From assembly GCA_018806915.1 (NCBI GenBank), contig JAGKQI010000102.1, positions 1,054,001 to 1,118,000 of the forward strand: a stretch of DNA of 64,000 nucleotides, read 5' to 3'. Source of the DNA: Phytophthora colocasiae. Taxonomy: Eukaryota; Oomycota; Peronosporomycetes; Peronosporales; Peronosporaceae. The notes under the pieces are model-generated. The model worked only from the letters and a program-made list of their open reading frames with translations. It did not search any database and was not told the DNA's origin. Both the position numbers and the translations under genes were made by a program. Numbering within the stretch: position 1 is the stretch's first letter; each line of letters begins with the position of its first letter. Shown piece after piece: positions 1 through 10,518 of this stretch.

Positions 1-586
1 TTCCCTCTCCAGCAGATTCGTGCTCTTCCTGTACACTGCCTAGAGCCTCTCCACCCATCAGGGAGAGTCCAGGGCCGGGAAATGTAGCAGACGTGATTCC
101 ATCGTCTGTAGAAGACGGCTGCGATCGCAGCAGCGTCAATACGCGCTCCACACCTCGCACGAAAGAGCGCTCTTCGGACCGTTGCCTCTGTCGTTTGCAA
201 AGCTTCTGGAGCTGCAGCACCAGTTCCGAGGACGCGCGGTCGCTATCGTCGCCACCACTGCGGCTTCTGCTGCGACGTCCAATGTTTGCACTAAGTCCGA
301 GACCAACTCCACGCGAGGTAATTGTGCTACTGGAAGACGAGGAGCGGCGCAGGTCTGGTGCGCTTGCGGCGGCGGTTAATAAGGCCGCAGCATCGGTTGT
401 TTCGGTCGCGTCACAATTGGGCTGTTGTTGCGACGTATACGTCTTCTCGGAACAAGTTGACGCATCTAGTGCATTGTCGTGTGTGTCGGCGTTAATATCC
501 ACGTCGAAACTCGCGTCATGAGAACTCTCACCGACGTCTACAGATACAGGAAGAGAGCCATCCGACGCAAGCTCCGCGTCTTCCAT
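1..586 (-). CDS. Ser-rich protein of unknown function, N-terminal 195 residues (runs off left edge)
   Basis: Reading the minus strand from an ATG at 586 gives 195 codons with no stop to the window edge. The product begins MEDAELASDG. It is acidic and Ser/Thr/Ala-rich for about 110 residues, with a run of six Ser near residue 90, then an RSRSRSGG stretch, then a more ordered Leu/Arg segment (LVLQLQKLCKRQRQ followed by FVRGVERVLTLLR) that could form a helix or short coiled coil. No family is recognised; N-termini of this kind occur in oomycete kinases and nuclear proteins, but that is only an analogy. The opposite strand also has open frames here, which look like shadows of this one. About 65 bp upstream is only a weak initiator-like sequence. 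Confidence rests on frame length and composition. Confidence 0.6.
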   Translation of the reverse strand, partial: MEDAELASDGSLPVSVDVGESSHDASFDVDINADTHDNALDASTCSEKTYTSQQQPNCDATETTDAAALLTAAASAPDLRRSSSSSSTITSRGVGLGLSANIGRRSRSRSGGDDSDRASSELVLQLQKLCKRQRQRSEERSFVRGVERVLTLLRSQPSSTDDGITSATFPGPGLSLMGGEALGSVQEEHESAGEG

Positions 587-1090
587 TTCGGATCAGATTT
601 GCATCAGACAGTTGCAATTGTGTAACAGTGATGTGGCAGTCTGGTGCAATGAATGTTAGAGGAGATGATAAAAATACGATTATGAAGAGATCATCCACCG
701 TTAATTCGATGTGTACCACTAATGCGGTGGCACGCACCACCAAAAACAGCTTGATAATCACTAACTAACAAAAGAGCGGCGAAGACCTATTAGATGGAGC
801 TGAGCACTAATGCAAACCAGTCGATCACTACCGAAGATACTTGTACTCTATCATTTTTAAAATCAATGACAACACGGCAGATCCATCACACTTCCATCGG
901 CATGGATGGAGGCCCCATCCATCCATGCTCCATTGACAATGGGCCATTGGAGTCCAATTTCGAGCTGCATTCTTGTCGTGTTCATAGCTCAAATAGGGGT
1001 ATCTATACTACCTGCATTTTGGCTATTTGCCTTGCGATCGAAAGCGTGGCGATCCCCTGGCAATTGGCAGTGACGTATTCTCTTACCTTT
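587..1090. other. Intergenic, upstream of the left-edge gene
   Basis: About 500 bp with no recognisable coding region, RNA gene or repeat. It should hold the promoter and 5' leader of the minus-strand gene that starts at 586. A 128-codon plus-strand frame at 794-1180 has no protein-like features. Confidence 0.4.
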
Positions 1091-1099
1091 CTGCCTGCA

Positions 1100-1262
1100 C
1101 CATCGTTTTGTTGCGTTGTAGCGCAGCAGTTCGGCCACAATCTCAGTGCATCCACCTTGCACTGCCACGTGAAGAGCTGATCACCAATTACAACGTCCGT
1201 CGATGCAGTAAGTAAACCACAACACCAATGTATCCTCCTTTGCTAGCCAAGTAAAGGCGGTA
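1100..1262 (-). pseudogene. Ankyrin-repeat fragment (two repeats, frameshifted)
   Basis: On the minus strand two consecutive ankyrin-like repeats can be read. The first, about 1260-1205, contains LASKGGYIGVVVYLL. The second, about 1180-1100, contains ALHVAVQGGCTEIVAELL. Both match the ankyrin pattern (ALHxAxxxGxxxIVxxLL). They lie in different frames with a stop between them, so no continuous product is possible. No other exon of an ankyrin gene is evident. It is most simply a decayed gene fragment, and it belongs with the other minus-strand fragments up to position 4130. Confidence 0.55.
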
Positions 1263-1668
1263 GCTTTGACGTGCCTTGCATCTGACCATCCAGAGGTTAG
1301 CCTTATTTGAAGAAATAAATGCAATGGAGCAGAATGTGCTCCACGTATACCTGGCACACAGTAGCCGGAGTGTAGACTGCCGTCTCGTCCGGGAAATCAA
1401 AGTCTTCACCGAAACAAAGACACCGTCACTCGAGCATTCGCTCTATTAAACCGCCACCAACCTAGTCGAACTCACAAAGCACGTAAAGAATAGTAGTCGA
1501 TGCTGGTAGAACCATTCAACCTACTACTACCCAGTAACCCGCACCATGTCAGTAAATCACTCCCTTGCAACCTCCAGCTACCGTGGATCATGACACTACG
1601 GCACTTATCGCGGCACCTACTGCTGGACCACTCGAGGTGGTGCCCCTGGCCTGACCTTGTTGAATGGA

Positions 1669-2860
1669 TTATACGAGGCAGTACATGCAGCTCCGTCGTA
1701 AAGACAAAGACTGCATGTAACTACCATCGGTTGATGGAGATCTGTGTCGTTCGCCTTGCTGCAGTGGTAGCATTTGGTTTGATACGATGTCAGTCGGGAT
1801 ATGCTGAGAGCAGAGTAATAAAGAGCTATCGAGCAGCATGCGCGCCTCACTGGCGTTAGCTTGCAGGTCCAGCTGAGGCAAGAAGTCCGGGATCTTGCTG
1901 ATCGGAGAGGTTTCTTTAGAACTCAAAGCTTCGGTCACTGCAGCACTCACGTAAACAACGCTGAGCATCACACATTCCACTGGGGTGTGCGTCCAAATGG
2001 GCAACGCCAACGCCTCCGCCACCAAGTGCTTCGCTTCTTTTTGAACCTCGGCCGGGAACGAACTTGTTTGGCCATTTTGAGAAAGCGCTACGATCTTCTT
2101 CGTGCTCTTGCGTGTCGTGAGCAGGTTTATTAACGCGTACGGGTCTTCTCCTGTGACATCATAGTGTAATCCTTCCAGCAGCTCTCCTTCAGCCTTAACG
2201 AGGTGGCGCTTAAGAACACCCAACTCCGGGGAGGCAGCAGTGAGGCGCTCGGCAGCTGAAGCACCATGCTTGGCCTTGTACACCTCCTTCACGAAAGCTA
2301 TCCACGGTACTTTGGATCTGCCTCATGCTTCTGGTTGCGGGTCTCTAACTGTGTGATCTTTGCGGCGCTTTCACGTGCTGCATCCGAGCAAATTGCCAGT
2401 GAGAGTGCAGCTTGAGAACCAACCAGTTGCCGCTCATATCGCGCATAAATTGCTTCAAGTTGCAGCACTCATTGGTGACCAACAGTGGCGAGTGCCTGAG
2501 TCTCAAAAGTCGAGCCGGAAGCCCTCGCAGTTGGAGGTGAGCCTTCAAGAACAAGTGTAGCATTGCTGCAGCATAGATGCCAACCTCCATGGGCATCACG
2601 TGGAACGTGAAGTACCTGTTCAGCGCGATGATGGCACTGGTGGCATCCTCCCGGTCGAGACGTAGCCCTTGGCGATGTGAAAGATACTCTTTCCGTACTT
2701 CACTATGTTGTACCGACAGGTTCTTCATCTCCTCTTCAGTGACAAGCCAGTTAAGCTTGCGTCCAAAACAGTACTTTGGCTCCCGCTGGGTACACACGCA
2801 ACATCTTGGTAAGCAAATTCCGGCGATCCAAAGTACGACGGAAAGAAGACGCAAGCTCGT
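1669..2860 (-). pseudogene. Cyclin K/T-like fragment, disrupted
   Basis: The first half of a cyclin box is readable at about 2800-2560: KLNWLVTEEEM, then RQGLRLDREDATSAIIALNR, then IYAAAMLHLFLKAH. This resembles the N-terminal cyclin fold of the transcriptional cyclins (T/K/L). The second part is at about 2310-2150: VPWIAFVKEVYKAKHG, then LVKAEGELLEGLHYDV, then DPYALINLL, like the end of that fold. Between them are about 250 bp of unrelated sequence with a coiled-coil-like frame (AAKITQLETRNQKHEADP) and in-frame stops. The tail after about 2100 is not recognised. The interruption could be an insertion or a misread intron, but I see no clean GT-AG intron that restores the frame. If intact, the protein would be a CDK-partner cyclin acting in transcription. 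Confidence 0.55.
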
Positions 2861-3135
2861 TGCTTGCCAGTACCATCCAGAAAATAGAACACGTCTGCAT
2901 GTACCAGCGCATTTGGATGCTTTCGACTCCGAAACAAACCGCGTAGCATACGCTCGTCATACTCCTTAGGCAAAAACTTGACAAAAAGTTTGTTGGACAC
3001 GATCTTGCCGTCGCGATCCAGCCGTTCTCCGAATTCATTCCTCTTCTGAGCTCTCCAATTTCGCCATCGCCACTGGAGACGGAGTACGCGACGTTGTTTC
3101 CCTTTTTGGTGATGGATCTCGACTGTCAGCTGCCC

Positions 3136-3769
3136 TTACGAGGTCAGTATCTGTCTTTTTGGTATGGCAAATACGGTTTTCCCCTCTCTCTCCCCTGGAG
3201 GACAGTATGCCACTGTCTCGTGTCCTGCAGGTTCCAGAAGATCCTCCACCTCGTATCTATCGTACTCCTCATCGTACGCATTAATCAGCTGCACGTCGTA
3301 CTCCGTCTTATCCAGGAAGACACGAACGCGGGTCCCCATCAGCGTTTTGCCTGTATGCTGTTTCTCATGGGTCTTTCCAGTAACCTGTTTGCTCCTCTGC
3401 ATTCTGCACTGTGTCAATCTGCGTGCCAATGACTCCCTTACAGCTGGGCGTTCCACAGCAACACTTAATCTGTCTGGATCCCAGAGGTGTTGGGTGTAGC
3501 GTCACAGGATGCCAAACTGGCGCTGTACTCCATAGCTTCCGACCAGATAGTGTCCACCTTGGAGAGTTAGGTATGGCTGTTAAGAGTACTGTGGTGTTAC
3601 AGTGAATAGAAGCAACATCGTACCGGATCCAGTCCCTGTGAGCACAACTGAGCACTCGAGTCTCGTTCTTCCTTGCCTCTTTAAGACCTTTTGTTGGTGT
3701 ACGAAATGACAAGTTGCTCCAGTGCCAATACTGAAGCTGTTTGATTCTCCACTTGCTTTTTGCTTGCAC
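3136..3769 (-). pseudogene. Fragment with a post-SET-like cysteine motif and a small acidic beta-rich domain
   Basis: Near 3466-3424 the minus strand encodes KCCCGTPSCKGVIG, close to the zinc-binding post-SET motif (CxCxxxxC followed by G) that ends many SET-domain lysine methyltransferases. A recognisable SET domain is not visible upstream. In a different, overlapping frame (3456-3136) lies GTRVRVFLDKTEYDVQLIN followed by YDEEYDRYEVEDLLE, which looks like a Tudor- or chromo-like beta segment. The two segments are not in one frame. I read this as a decayed chromatin-protein fragment. Homology is by motif only and is uncertain. Confidence 0.35.
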
Positions 3770-3810
3770 ATGTGCGCTATACAGCCGTTTCGTTCAGTAA
3801 ATGCTGGTCC

Positions 3811-4130
3811 TCATCTCGAAAACTGCTTCCTTTCACTTCGCGATGTATCAGCTACGCCAGCCCTTGCGCTGCTGTAGGCAATTGCCGAGACCCAACTGAC
3901 TTGCTTGGTTGTCTGGAAGTCCCCCAGTCCCAACTGTCCGTGCTTATTACTGTCCCGCGTGAATAGCCTTACTTGGGCTGTGATCACTCCGGCGTGGTGC
4001 TTCCACATACATCTGCACCACGGCGTCGGGCATCACCGCGCGGTCATAGTTGCGGTCGAGACTGTAGAGACGATGCGTGACGACGTTCCCCTGCGTGCGG
4101 TTCTCCAGTGCCTGAAGCAGAGGCGGTGAT
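3811..4130 (-). pseudogene. RCC1-repeat fragment
   Basis: The minus strand at 4008-3811 encodes GVITAQVRLFTRDSNKHGQLGLGDFQ (written here in two overlapping parts: GVITAQVRLF, and SNKHGQLGLGD), the signature of an RCC1 beta-propeller repeat (GxLFxWGxNxxGQLGLGD) with W-to-R and G-to-D changes. Upstream, 4130-4010 reads in another frame as VENRTQGNVVTHRLYSLDRN, which could be the preceding part of the same protein after a frameshift. Only one repeat is present of the seven usual in the family. It is a decayed fragment with no evidence of function. Confidence 0.5.
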
Positions 4131-5827
4131 GCGTGTGTGATAACTGCCGAGATGAATCTGAAATGAGCAGGAAAACTTTACTGGCGCATTGTACAATACG
4201 GGTACGAATGTAAAGGAGGGTTACCAGCTGCTTTATCTTTTCTGGTTCAAGTCTGGATTTCATACAGACTGTATGTATTATGTATTGGTTATTGGGGAAA
4301 TGAATCAGAGCAGACTCTGCTTGCCTTTATTTCCTGTGCTTCTTTGCATAAACAACAGCGTAAGACTCTCGAGCTCGGAGAGATGGCTGGCGGCGTCGTG
4401 TCGACCGACGGACTTGGCCGTCGTCCAGTGCACATGATGCGACTGCTTCTACAGCATCTTCTCCATCCGAAACGAAAGACGAAGTCCCAGATTCTACATC
4501 ACCTGCAGATGGACCATCCGCTAGATGAGCCTGTTCAGGATGGTGATCATTTGCTTCCTCAGCTTCGGGAAACAGTTGACGTACAGCTTGTTCAACAGGC
4601 TCTATATAATCCATTTGCTCACCATCAGGGGCAATTTCCTCAAGGAAGTGCCCATGGATGTTAGTGTTTTCGTCAGCTACGTGTACTTGATCCCCACTTG
4701 CATCAATATCCACGTCGTTTAATACGGCGTGATTTATTTGCAGCGGAGGCCCATATACAATCTCACAGTCCAGAACAGGCTCTAGTTGTGGAGCATCAAC
4801 ACGAGTTGCACGCTGGCGAGAACGCCTTGATCGGACTTGGCTACGTTTTGTTACAAATCTTGCTTGTGGATCTGGCATCCCAGGGCACCGTAGATCTGCA
4901 AATTGAGTAGCTTTTATGACATGAAAGCACATTCCATATTTAAGCCAAACGCGACACGAACAAGTTCTTCCTGTCGCATCTACAATCCAGCCACCTTCTG
5001 GCATGCCAAACCAGTGCATTCGCTCGTAGTTTGAGGACTTGTAGGAGCGTCCAGCGTCGGATGATCTGTCTAAAGATTCAAAGTATTCTGAATCGGAGTC
5101 TGATGAATCTACAGCAATTCCCCGCACAGGAGATACTTTCACCATTACCAAATCCCGGTTCTGTACCCGAAGAACAACCTCAGCTTTCATAGTCTTTTTT
5201 TTATTCGACACAATAAAAGCTGCTTTCATACGCTTGGACACGACAGCTTCAGACGAAAAAGGTACCATCGACGAGATGTAAGCAATACGAGATAAATCGA
5301 GTCGCACCAATAGTTCAGTTGGGGTAGCTCGTTTGCTGTCGTTGACTAGTTTTAGAGTGTGATGATAAGTTTCAAGGGGGTTGTTTGTTGCCACGTAACC
5401 CGGGGGTGTATGATAGGCCTGCCACCGCGAAAATCGATCGTTCAATAGCCACATTGAAATGATGTGGTCTGCTACACGCTTAAATCGAGGACACACAACT
5501 CCAGCACCTCGCCAAGACTTTATCACATAGTCGCGTTTTTGTAAGTAGTACTCCTCGGTAGGCGAAAAATGCAAATCGTACAAATTGCGAAAAATCAACT
5601 GCTTTGAGACACTAGGCAGCTTTGCATCTTTGCAATGTTTGAAAACATTTTGGCACACATGAAACCAGCACATCAAAATTGTGGTTTCCGGTAACTCGGA
5701 GACGCACGCATTGTATTGTGCATTGTCTGCGTCAACCATAGTAAACTTAGGTGCAAATGCTACACCAAATTCATTGAAAATAACTCGTTTCAAAAACGAG
5801 AGACACCAACAAACGTCAGGCGCACGA

Positions 5828-5837
5828 CGTGAAGATG
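5828..5837. repeat. Left 10-bp TSD of MULE-B
   Basis: CGTGAAGATG, identical to 8831-8840. It marks the insertion point inside the MULE-A transposase codons. Confidence 0.9.
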
Positions 5838-6294
5838 GAACGATTTTTTTTGGGTCAAACTCTGCGCAGGTCAACTCGTGCGCAACTCTCCTTTTGGGTC
5901 AACTTCTGCGCAACTCTTGCGCATGTCTTTTCTTGGGTCAAATCGTGGTCAAAAATATCACGACTGCCAGGTTTTATAAATTAATCTGAAATTTAACCAA
6001 TCATATCGCGTATGTTAAACTATAACTGAATCTAGCGTGTTCGTTACGAAACGATTGGTGGGATGTTGCCACACTTGTGTAGAGTATAGCCTACACGACG
6101 CTGCGTAAAACGAGACTGTGTAACATGAGACGGTGTGATTTTTAGGTGTGGCATCTGTAGGAGATTTTGGTCGATCCCACCCGGCACTGCACGAGGACAA
6201 CCAACACTTGTTCATTTCCTAGCACCTCATTTTCAATCTTTCCGACCCAAGTCCACTACCAAGTCCAAGAGCAACCAAGTCCCTTTTCGGCACC

Positions 6295-8125
6295 ATGTCC
6301 CGACCCGACTACACCTCCGACGACAACCTTGAAATTCTCCCCTCGCGTGTCAGTGAAGGCGAAGGCTCCATGCAAGGCTCCCCTATGAGTGATGTGTCGT
6401 CGGGACACACTGAGATCATTCCGAGTCAGTCATCACCATCCGACTCCCACTGGAGTTTCGATCGTGATGGTGATAATGACGACCCGCGATATACGGAGAT
6501 GATGTCTAACCGGTCGTCAAGTTCAGGCTGTGTGGAGCGACAGAGACGAGGGTCAAGCTGACGATAGCCTTGACGAGTAGAGTGATGATCATTTGGTTGA
6601 AGGTGACGACAACTTCGATGCAGAGAACGACCGTCATGGCGATGAAGGCGATTCTCGACTTCCAGATGGCGTAGAACCGGTAACAGACTCTAAGTCAGTA
6701 ACATACCGTGGGCATACTTACGCATTTTACCACAGCGGGGAATCTACAACCAATTATCGCTGCAGTGCCTACCGTCGTACCGGGTGTTTTGTCAAGTTAA
6801 AAGTTTCACAACGAGGTGTTGTCGTCGAAGGCAGACACAAATCTGGATGTGTTCCAGAATTGGTCCAAGCTCCAGACGGATCTGCACCGTATGTCGAGAA
6901 TCAGAAGCAGCAAATGCTGTTAGCAACTGATGAAATCGGAATTCAAGACGTGACCCTTACTCCGGAAAGAGTTTGGGAGATTATTCGTGATCGGTTTTAT
7001 GGTGACGAAAACGTAGTTGTTCAGGAGCGACCAAAAGCAGATTCTAGGCCGATTGTACCGGACTAGAAGCAAACATTTTGGGCGGAGATTTTTGGGCGTT
7101 TGGAAATGGAACCTTTGTGCGACGTGAAACACAGCCCGGGACTTAAATTTTTTCAGTTTCATTTGACGTATTACGAAGACGAAGTTCTTCACAGAGTGAT
7201 TGGATGGGCACACCCAAAGCTCATGGATCGAATGAAGCAGCGTCAATCCTCTCTTTTCATCGACGCGACGTATCGTTGTGTCCCAATTCGCTTCTACCAA
7301 CTGGTGATTGTTATGATGTATGACCCAATTTCGGACTTGTACCTTCCAATCTGGTATGCATTGACATCTGGAAAAACTACACGGGTGTATGAACTTCTCT
7401 TCAACTACATCTGTGTCGCTTCAAAAAATCGTCTTGACCCTGCCCATGTTGTGTGTGATTTCGAGTATGCGATGATCAAAACAGTCAAGAATCAGTTTCC
7501 AAATTCAAGGATTGTGGGTTGTCTCTTTCACTTCAAGCAAGCTTTGCGCCAGAAAATGCTCAAGCTGAACATTTCGGAGGCTGAGGTGAGTCTCGCCATG
7601 CGCGACGGATGCATTGACCGCCTCACTGTGATTCGTCGATGCGATATTGTTTTTCGCGGGATTCAAGATGTTCGTCACATGATCAAGCGTGACTGTTGAG
7701 ACCAAGGAATCTTTTATTCAAAGGACAATTGGAAGAAGTTCTGGAAATATTTCAAGCGCACATGGATCAAGAAATTTGTGCCGGAGTGGTGGAATATTAA
7801 TGGGTTGGACGAAGACATCGTGAATAGAACGAATAACCCTCTCGAACGGTACAACCGAACACTAAACGAAGCATTTCCAGTGCCACATCCGGACGTGATC
7901 CAGTTCATCAGTGTTATCGAGCGCCAGAGTCGCGAAAATGTACGCCTCATCGAAGATATTTCCAACCGTAGGGCCATAGCTCCAGAACACGCTGACCCCC
8001 AACAAGCACCAAGATTCGAATTGGACTCGGACTTTGTGGACGATTCTGGATTGGACGCTTCGGATTCGGAAAGCGATGAGGATTCCAACAGTGATCACGG
8101 AATGGGGATGTCACCGGAGTACTAA
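6295..8125 (+). pseudogene. MULE-B transposase, degenerate
   Basis: The likely start is ATG 6295 in a good context (caccATG). In order: an acidic Ser/Asp-rich N-terminus; a FLYWCH-type zinc region (VTYRGHTYAFYHSG, YRCSAYRRTGC, GRHKSGC); the transposase core with Asp in LFIDATYRC and in VVCDFEYAM plus GCLFHFKQAL; and NRTNNPLERYNRTL with the third acidic residue. The tail is Asp/Ser-rich. The frame is broken by one frameshift near 6530 and by in-frame stops TAG 6578, TAG 7064 and TGA 7697. The product would have moved MULE-B; this copy cannot make it without readthrough. It differs from MULE-A in having FLYWCH and no obvious SWIM finger. Confidence 0.88.
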
Positions 8126-8284
8126 AAAGTAGTCTAGAGTTCACTCTTCTTTCAATTTGCATTCTTACATTCAATGAAATCAAACAAAACAGAATAATAA
8201 ACATGAATTTGAAGGATTTTTTAGAGTTGTGTTGGCTTTTAAAATTTAGAAAAAAATGACTTGATTCCACTATACAGCTTTGAC

Positions 8285-8336
8285 ATTGTCAAAACGTGTA
8301 AAGGTAGAGGCTCTAACCAACTGAGAACGTTTGTGC
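8285..8336 (-). other. tRNA-like 5' half (Val-like), degenerate
   Basis: On the minus strand the sequence TCTCAGTTGGTTAGAGCC is a near-standard tRNA D-arm with an A-box. It is followed at the normal spacing by CTACCTTTACACG, which resembles the anticodon arm of a tRNA-Val with TAC anticodon. The 3' side of the anticodon stem does not pair and no T-arm follows. It is probably a relic of a tRNA or tRNA-derived SINE carried in the 3' part of MULE-B. Confidence 0.4.
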
Positions 8337-8535
8337 CCAGGGATTAATCCCGTTTACCATCTGCCAAACGACTTAGCGACTGAACTGTCACGGTGGGTTA
8401 TTACTCGTAATAGTCAAGTCAAGTCTGATCACAAGAGACTCACTCTGAAGAGCGTGACGGACGACCCAGGTCCTTGGTTATGTCTCAGATCTGACAGAGG
8501 ATTTGCACACGACACTTACCTCAAGCATCGAGCTT

Positions 8536-8606
8536 CTCTACAGGAGTGGGGTTTGAACCCACGCCACCTGATAAGCAACAGCCTATCTAAGCGCACGCCC
8601 TATAGG
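8536..8606 (-). other. tRNA-like 3' half (T-arm with B-box), degenerate
   Basis: The minus strand contains a perfect 5-bp T-stem with a 7-nt loop (GTGGG TTCAAAC CCCAC), i.e. a pol III B-box, followed by TCCTGTA as a possible acceptor strand. Upstream, GGCGTGCGCTTAGATAGGC resembles an anticodon arm, and the long gap before the T-arm resembles the variable arm of a Leu/Ser tRNA. No matching 5' acceptor or D-arm is present. It lies in the 3' non-coding part of MULE-B, about 200 bp from the Val-like half. Confidence 0.4.
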
Positions 8607-8830
8607 CATACTAAAATTGCAGAGCAAGCAAAACACCTTTTAAACTTTCACCTCAAATAATTAATAAACTTTTAGGCGGAAGAAAAATAATTTGTTACAG
8701 TTTTATCACTTGGTAAAATAATGGCCTCTTCAAGGGTCAACTTCTGCGCAACTTGCGCAGAAGTTGACCTAAAAAGAGACTTGCGCACGAGTTGACCTGC
8801 GCAGAGTTTGACCCAAAAAAAAGGCATACC

Positions 8831-8840
8831 CGTGAAGATG
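8831..8840. repeat. Right 10-bp TSD of MULE-B
   Basis: CGTGAAGATG, the second copy of the duplication at 5828-5837. Confidence 0.9.
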
Positions 8841-9807
8841 TGCAAAAGTACACAATCGGCTGGAAACTTCCACTACAATCTGATATTCCAACCACAAAAA
8901 CAGGAAACTTTTGCTTCACAACTCCGTGCGTACTGTCCAGGTGCATTACTGTAGTTAAAGCAGGGTCGCTTTGAACAACAATATACCGTTTGAGAAGCTT
9001 CATGCACGTCAGTCCAATTCGAAACGGATTTGCATCCGACCCAGTACCAAGCAACGGCAGCATAGCTCCATCCACGATATGATAGTCACAAAACACCAGC
9101 ATGTCATCATCAGAACGAGGCACGTGCAAATCAAACATAGAGCGCTTGCAAATCTCAATCACAGGTCCCATAGAGTCCTGTTTGTGTTTTCGTTTCCACG
9201 ACTTGACGTAATTCTGCACCTGCTTCAGCTCTGGCGATGGACCATCGATACGGTGCGCATTAATCTCTCGGCAAAGAAAGGCAAACACCAGCTGAGCCAC
9301 CATTGACGGCGTGTCATCCATTTTAGTCTCGATATAAGATTTCATAGCTGGTGTTAACTTAGGCAGTGTAGGCGACGGTGGTGCATCAGCAGCCATTGTG
9401 TGGTCTCCTTGGCCATACACAATAGTAAAATCAGCTTCTGCGCATTGTAGGATCTTGTAGCGGGCTTCACACTTTAAACCTGGGGCATTATCGGACTTTG
9501 CACACCGGTTAGATGTACATTTTGTTAACTTGCAGCGCATCTCATGCCATGTTGCAGCTAATGTGTCTTCTTCTCGATCAACATGGTTCATTGTGCATCG
9601 CAACAGATCATTTTTGTCAGTAGAAAAGGAAGGTAGTTGTGACGTGAAATCCATTAAAGACAAGTTATCTCCAGTTCTCCACAGTTCCTGCCATGGCCGA
9701 CGCTCTCGGCGGCGCGTTGGGGGAGGCTCTTCCATGCCAAGAAGCTCTGGGGAGCCAAATTGTCTAATATTTATGGTGTTACTGGCCGTACGCAATGTTA
9801 GTTTCAA

Positions 9808-10073
9808 ACACTTTTAAAATAGTGCTGAGATCCGTTGGATAGGTGATGTTACCGTTGTGCAATGTGTCTATTACCAATTTATAAGTATGTACCGTTATGC
9901 TTTTTTTTAGTGGTCATCACTTCGATTTATAGTGTTCAGCAACAAATCTTTAGTATTCTTAATAGTTTTGTTAGTAATAAACACCGCTCTCTGAATGTTA
10001 GTGCCCTCGCTACATGCGCGTCTCCGCTAGAAACGCATACGACCCTGCAGTGGAAAGAAGTACTGACCTGTTT
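9808..10073. other. Spacer between MULE-A and Copia1
   Basis: AT-rich, with no coding region seen. It should contain the 5' end of MULE-A and the left insertion point of Copia1. Confidence 0.3.
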
Positions 10074-10390
10074 TGTAGCAACTTTTAGCACACTTGTCCT
10101 TTGTCTTGTCTTCCTGCTCCTTGTTGTTGTGCAGGTACTCCAGCGTCTCCTTGGTGCGTCGAGTGTTCTTGTTCTCCAGCAAGAGGTAAGAAAGGAATAG
10201 ACTTGTTGTGTAGAAGGTAAATTCCAAAGTAATATTGATTGTTATTAGGAGGAAAGCCTCGGGCACAAAACCTCCTTTAGGCTGGACCCATCGATCAAGA
10301 TGGTCACTGGCCTTCCTGTCACTCAACCGTGACGGAACCTGACACAGGCGAAAGTTCTTCTCCGGGAAGTCTCCAGAACCCGTCGGCTCA
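10074..10390 (-). repeat. Copia1 3' LTR
   Basis: 317 bp, beginning TGAGCC and ending GCTACA on the minus strand. It matches 15245-15559 almost base for base. Confidence 0.9.
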
Positions 10391-10401
10391 AACTCCCCTG
10401 G
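10391..10401 (-). other. Copia1 polypurine tract
   Basis: The minus strand reads CCAGGGGAGTT immediately before the 3' LTR, the expected primer site for plus-strand DNA synthesis. Confidence 0.7.
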
Positions 10402-10518
10402 AACTAAGCCTCCGTGTCACTGCCAACATCAGCCGTTGGCCGAATCACATTAGACAGTACTTCCGCTGGCTTCGGCTTTCGTCCGATCTTCTGCCAACGT
10501 TTTGCGCTGCTCAACCAC

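Larger units (their letters stand above)
5838..8830 (+). mobile_element. MULE-B, a Mutator-like element inserted in MULE-A
   Basis: This 2993-bp element is flanked on both sides by the same 10 bp, CGTGAAGATG (5828-5837 and 8831-8840), the TSD size expected of MULEs. Its ends are long inverted repeats of about 80 bp (about 5843-5924 and 8749-8822) built from gggtcaaactctgcgcagg-type motifs; the outermost 6-8 bp do not match well. The plus strand carries a degenerate transposase (6295-8125). The intact TSD and the in-frame host on either side show that it entered MULE-A while that gene was still intact. Confidence 0.92.
4327..9735 (-). pseudogene. MULE-A transposase gene, split by MULE-B
   Basis: Two halves of one Mutator-like transposase lie on the minus strand. 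The 5' half runs from 9735 to 8831; ATG 9735 is the first in-frame ATG (LLGMEEPPP). It carries a Cys/His N-terminal zone and the first catalytic Asp in HLDSTHG. The 3' half, 5837-4327, has the second Asp in FTMVDADNAQYN, the CWFH motif, NNPLETYHHTLK, and a SWIM zinc finger (CSC, eight residues, CFH). Removing 5838-8830 and one TSD copy leaves 2406 bp, 802 codons, in one open frame (801 aa). This is typical for MULE transposases, which cut and paste the element in the nucleus. I could not settle the MULE-A ends: weakly similar sequences near 4185 and 9880 might be terminal inverted repeats, with no clear TSD. Confidence 0.88.

Noticed and set aside
794..1180. 128-codon plus-strand frame left of the ankyrin fragment
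   Set aside because: Overlaps the minus-strand ankyrin repeats, which explain the sequence better.
4185..9880. Terminal inverted repeats of MULE-A
   Set aside because: Sequences near 4185 and 9880 share cattg.acaa and cgg.ta motifs, but the match is short and gapped and no TSD flanks it.
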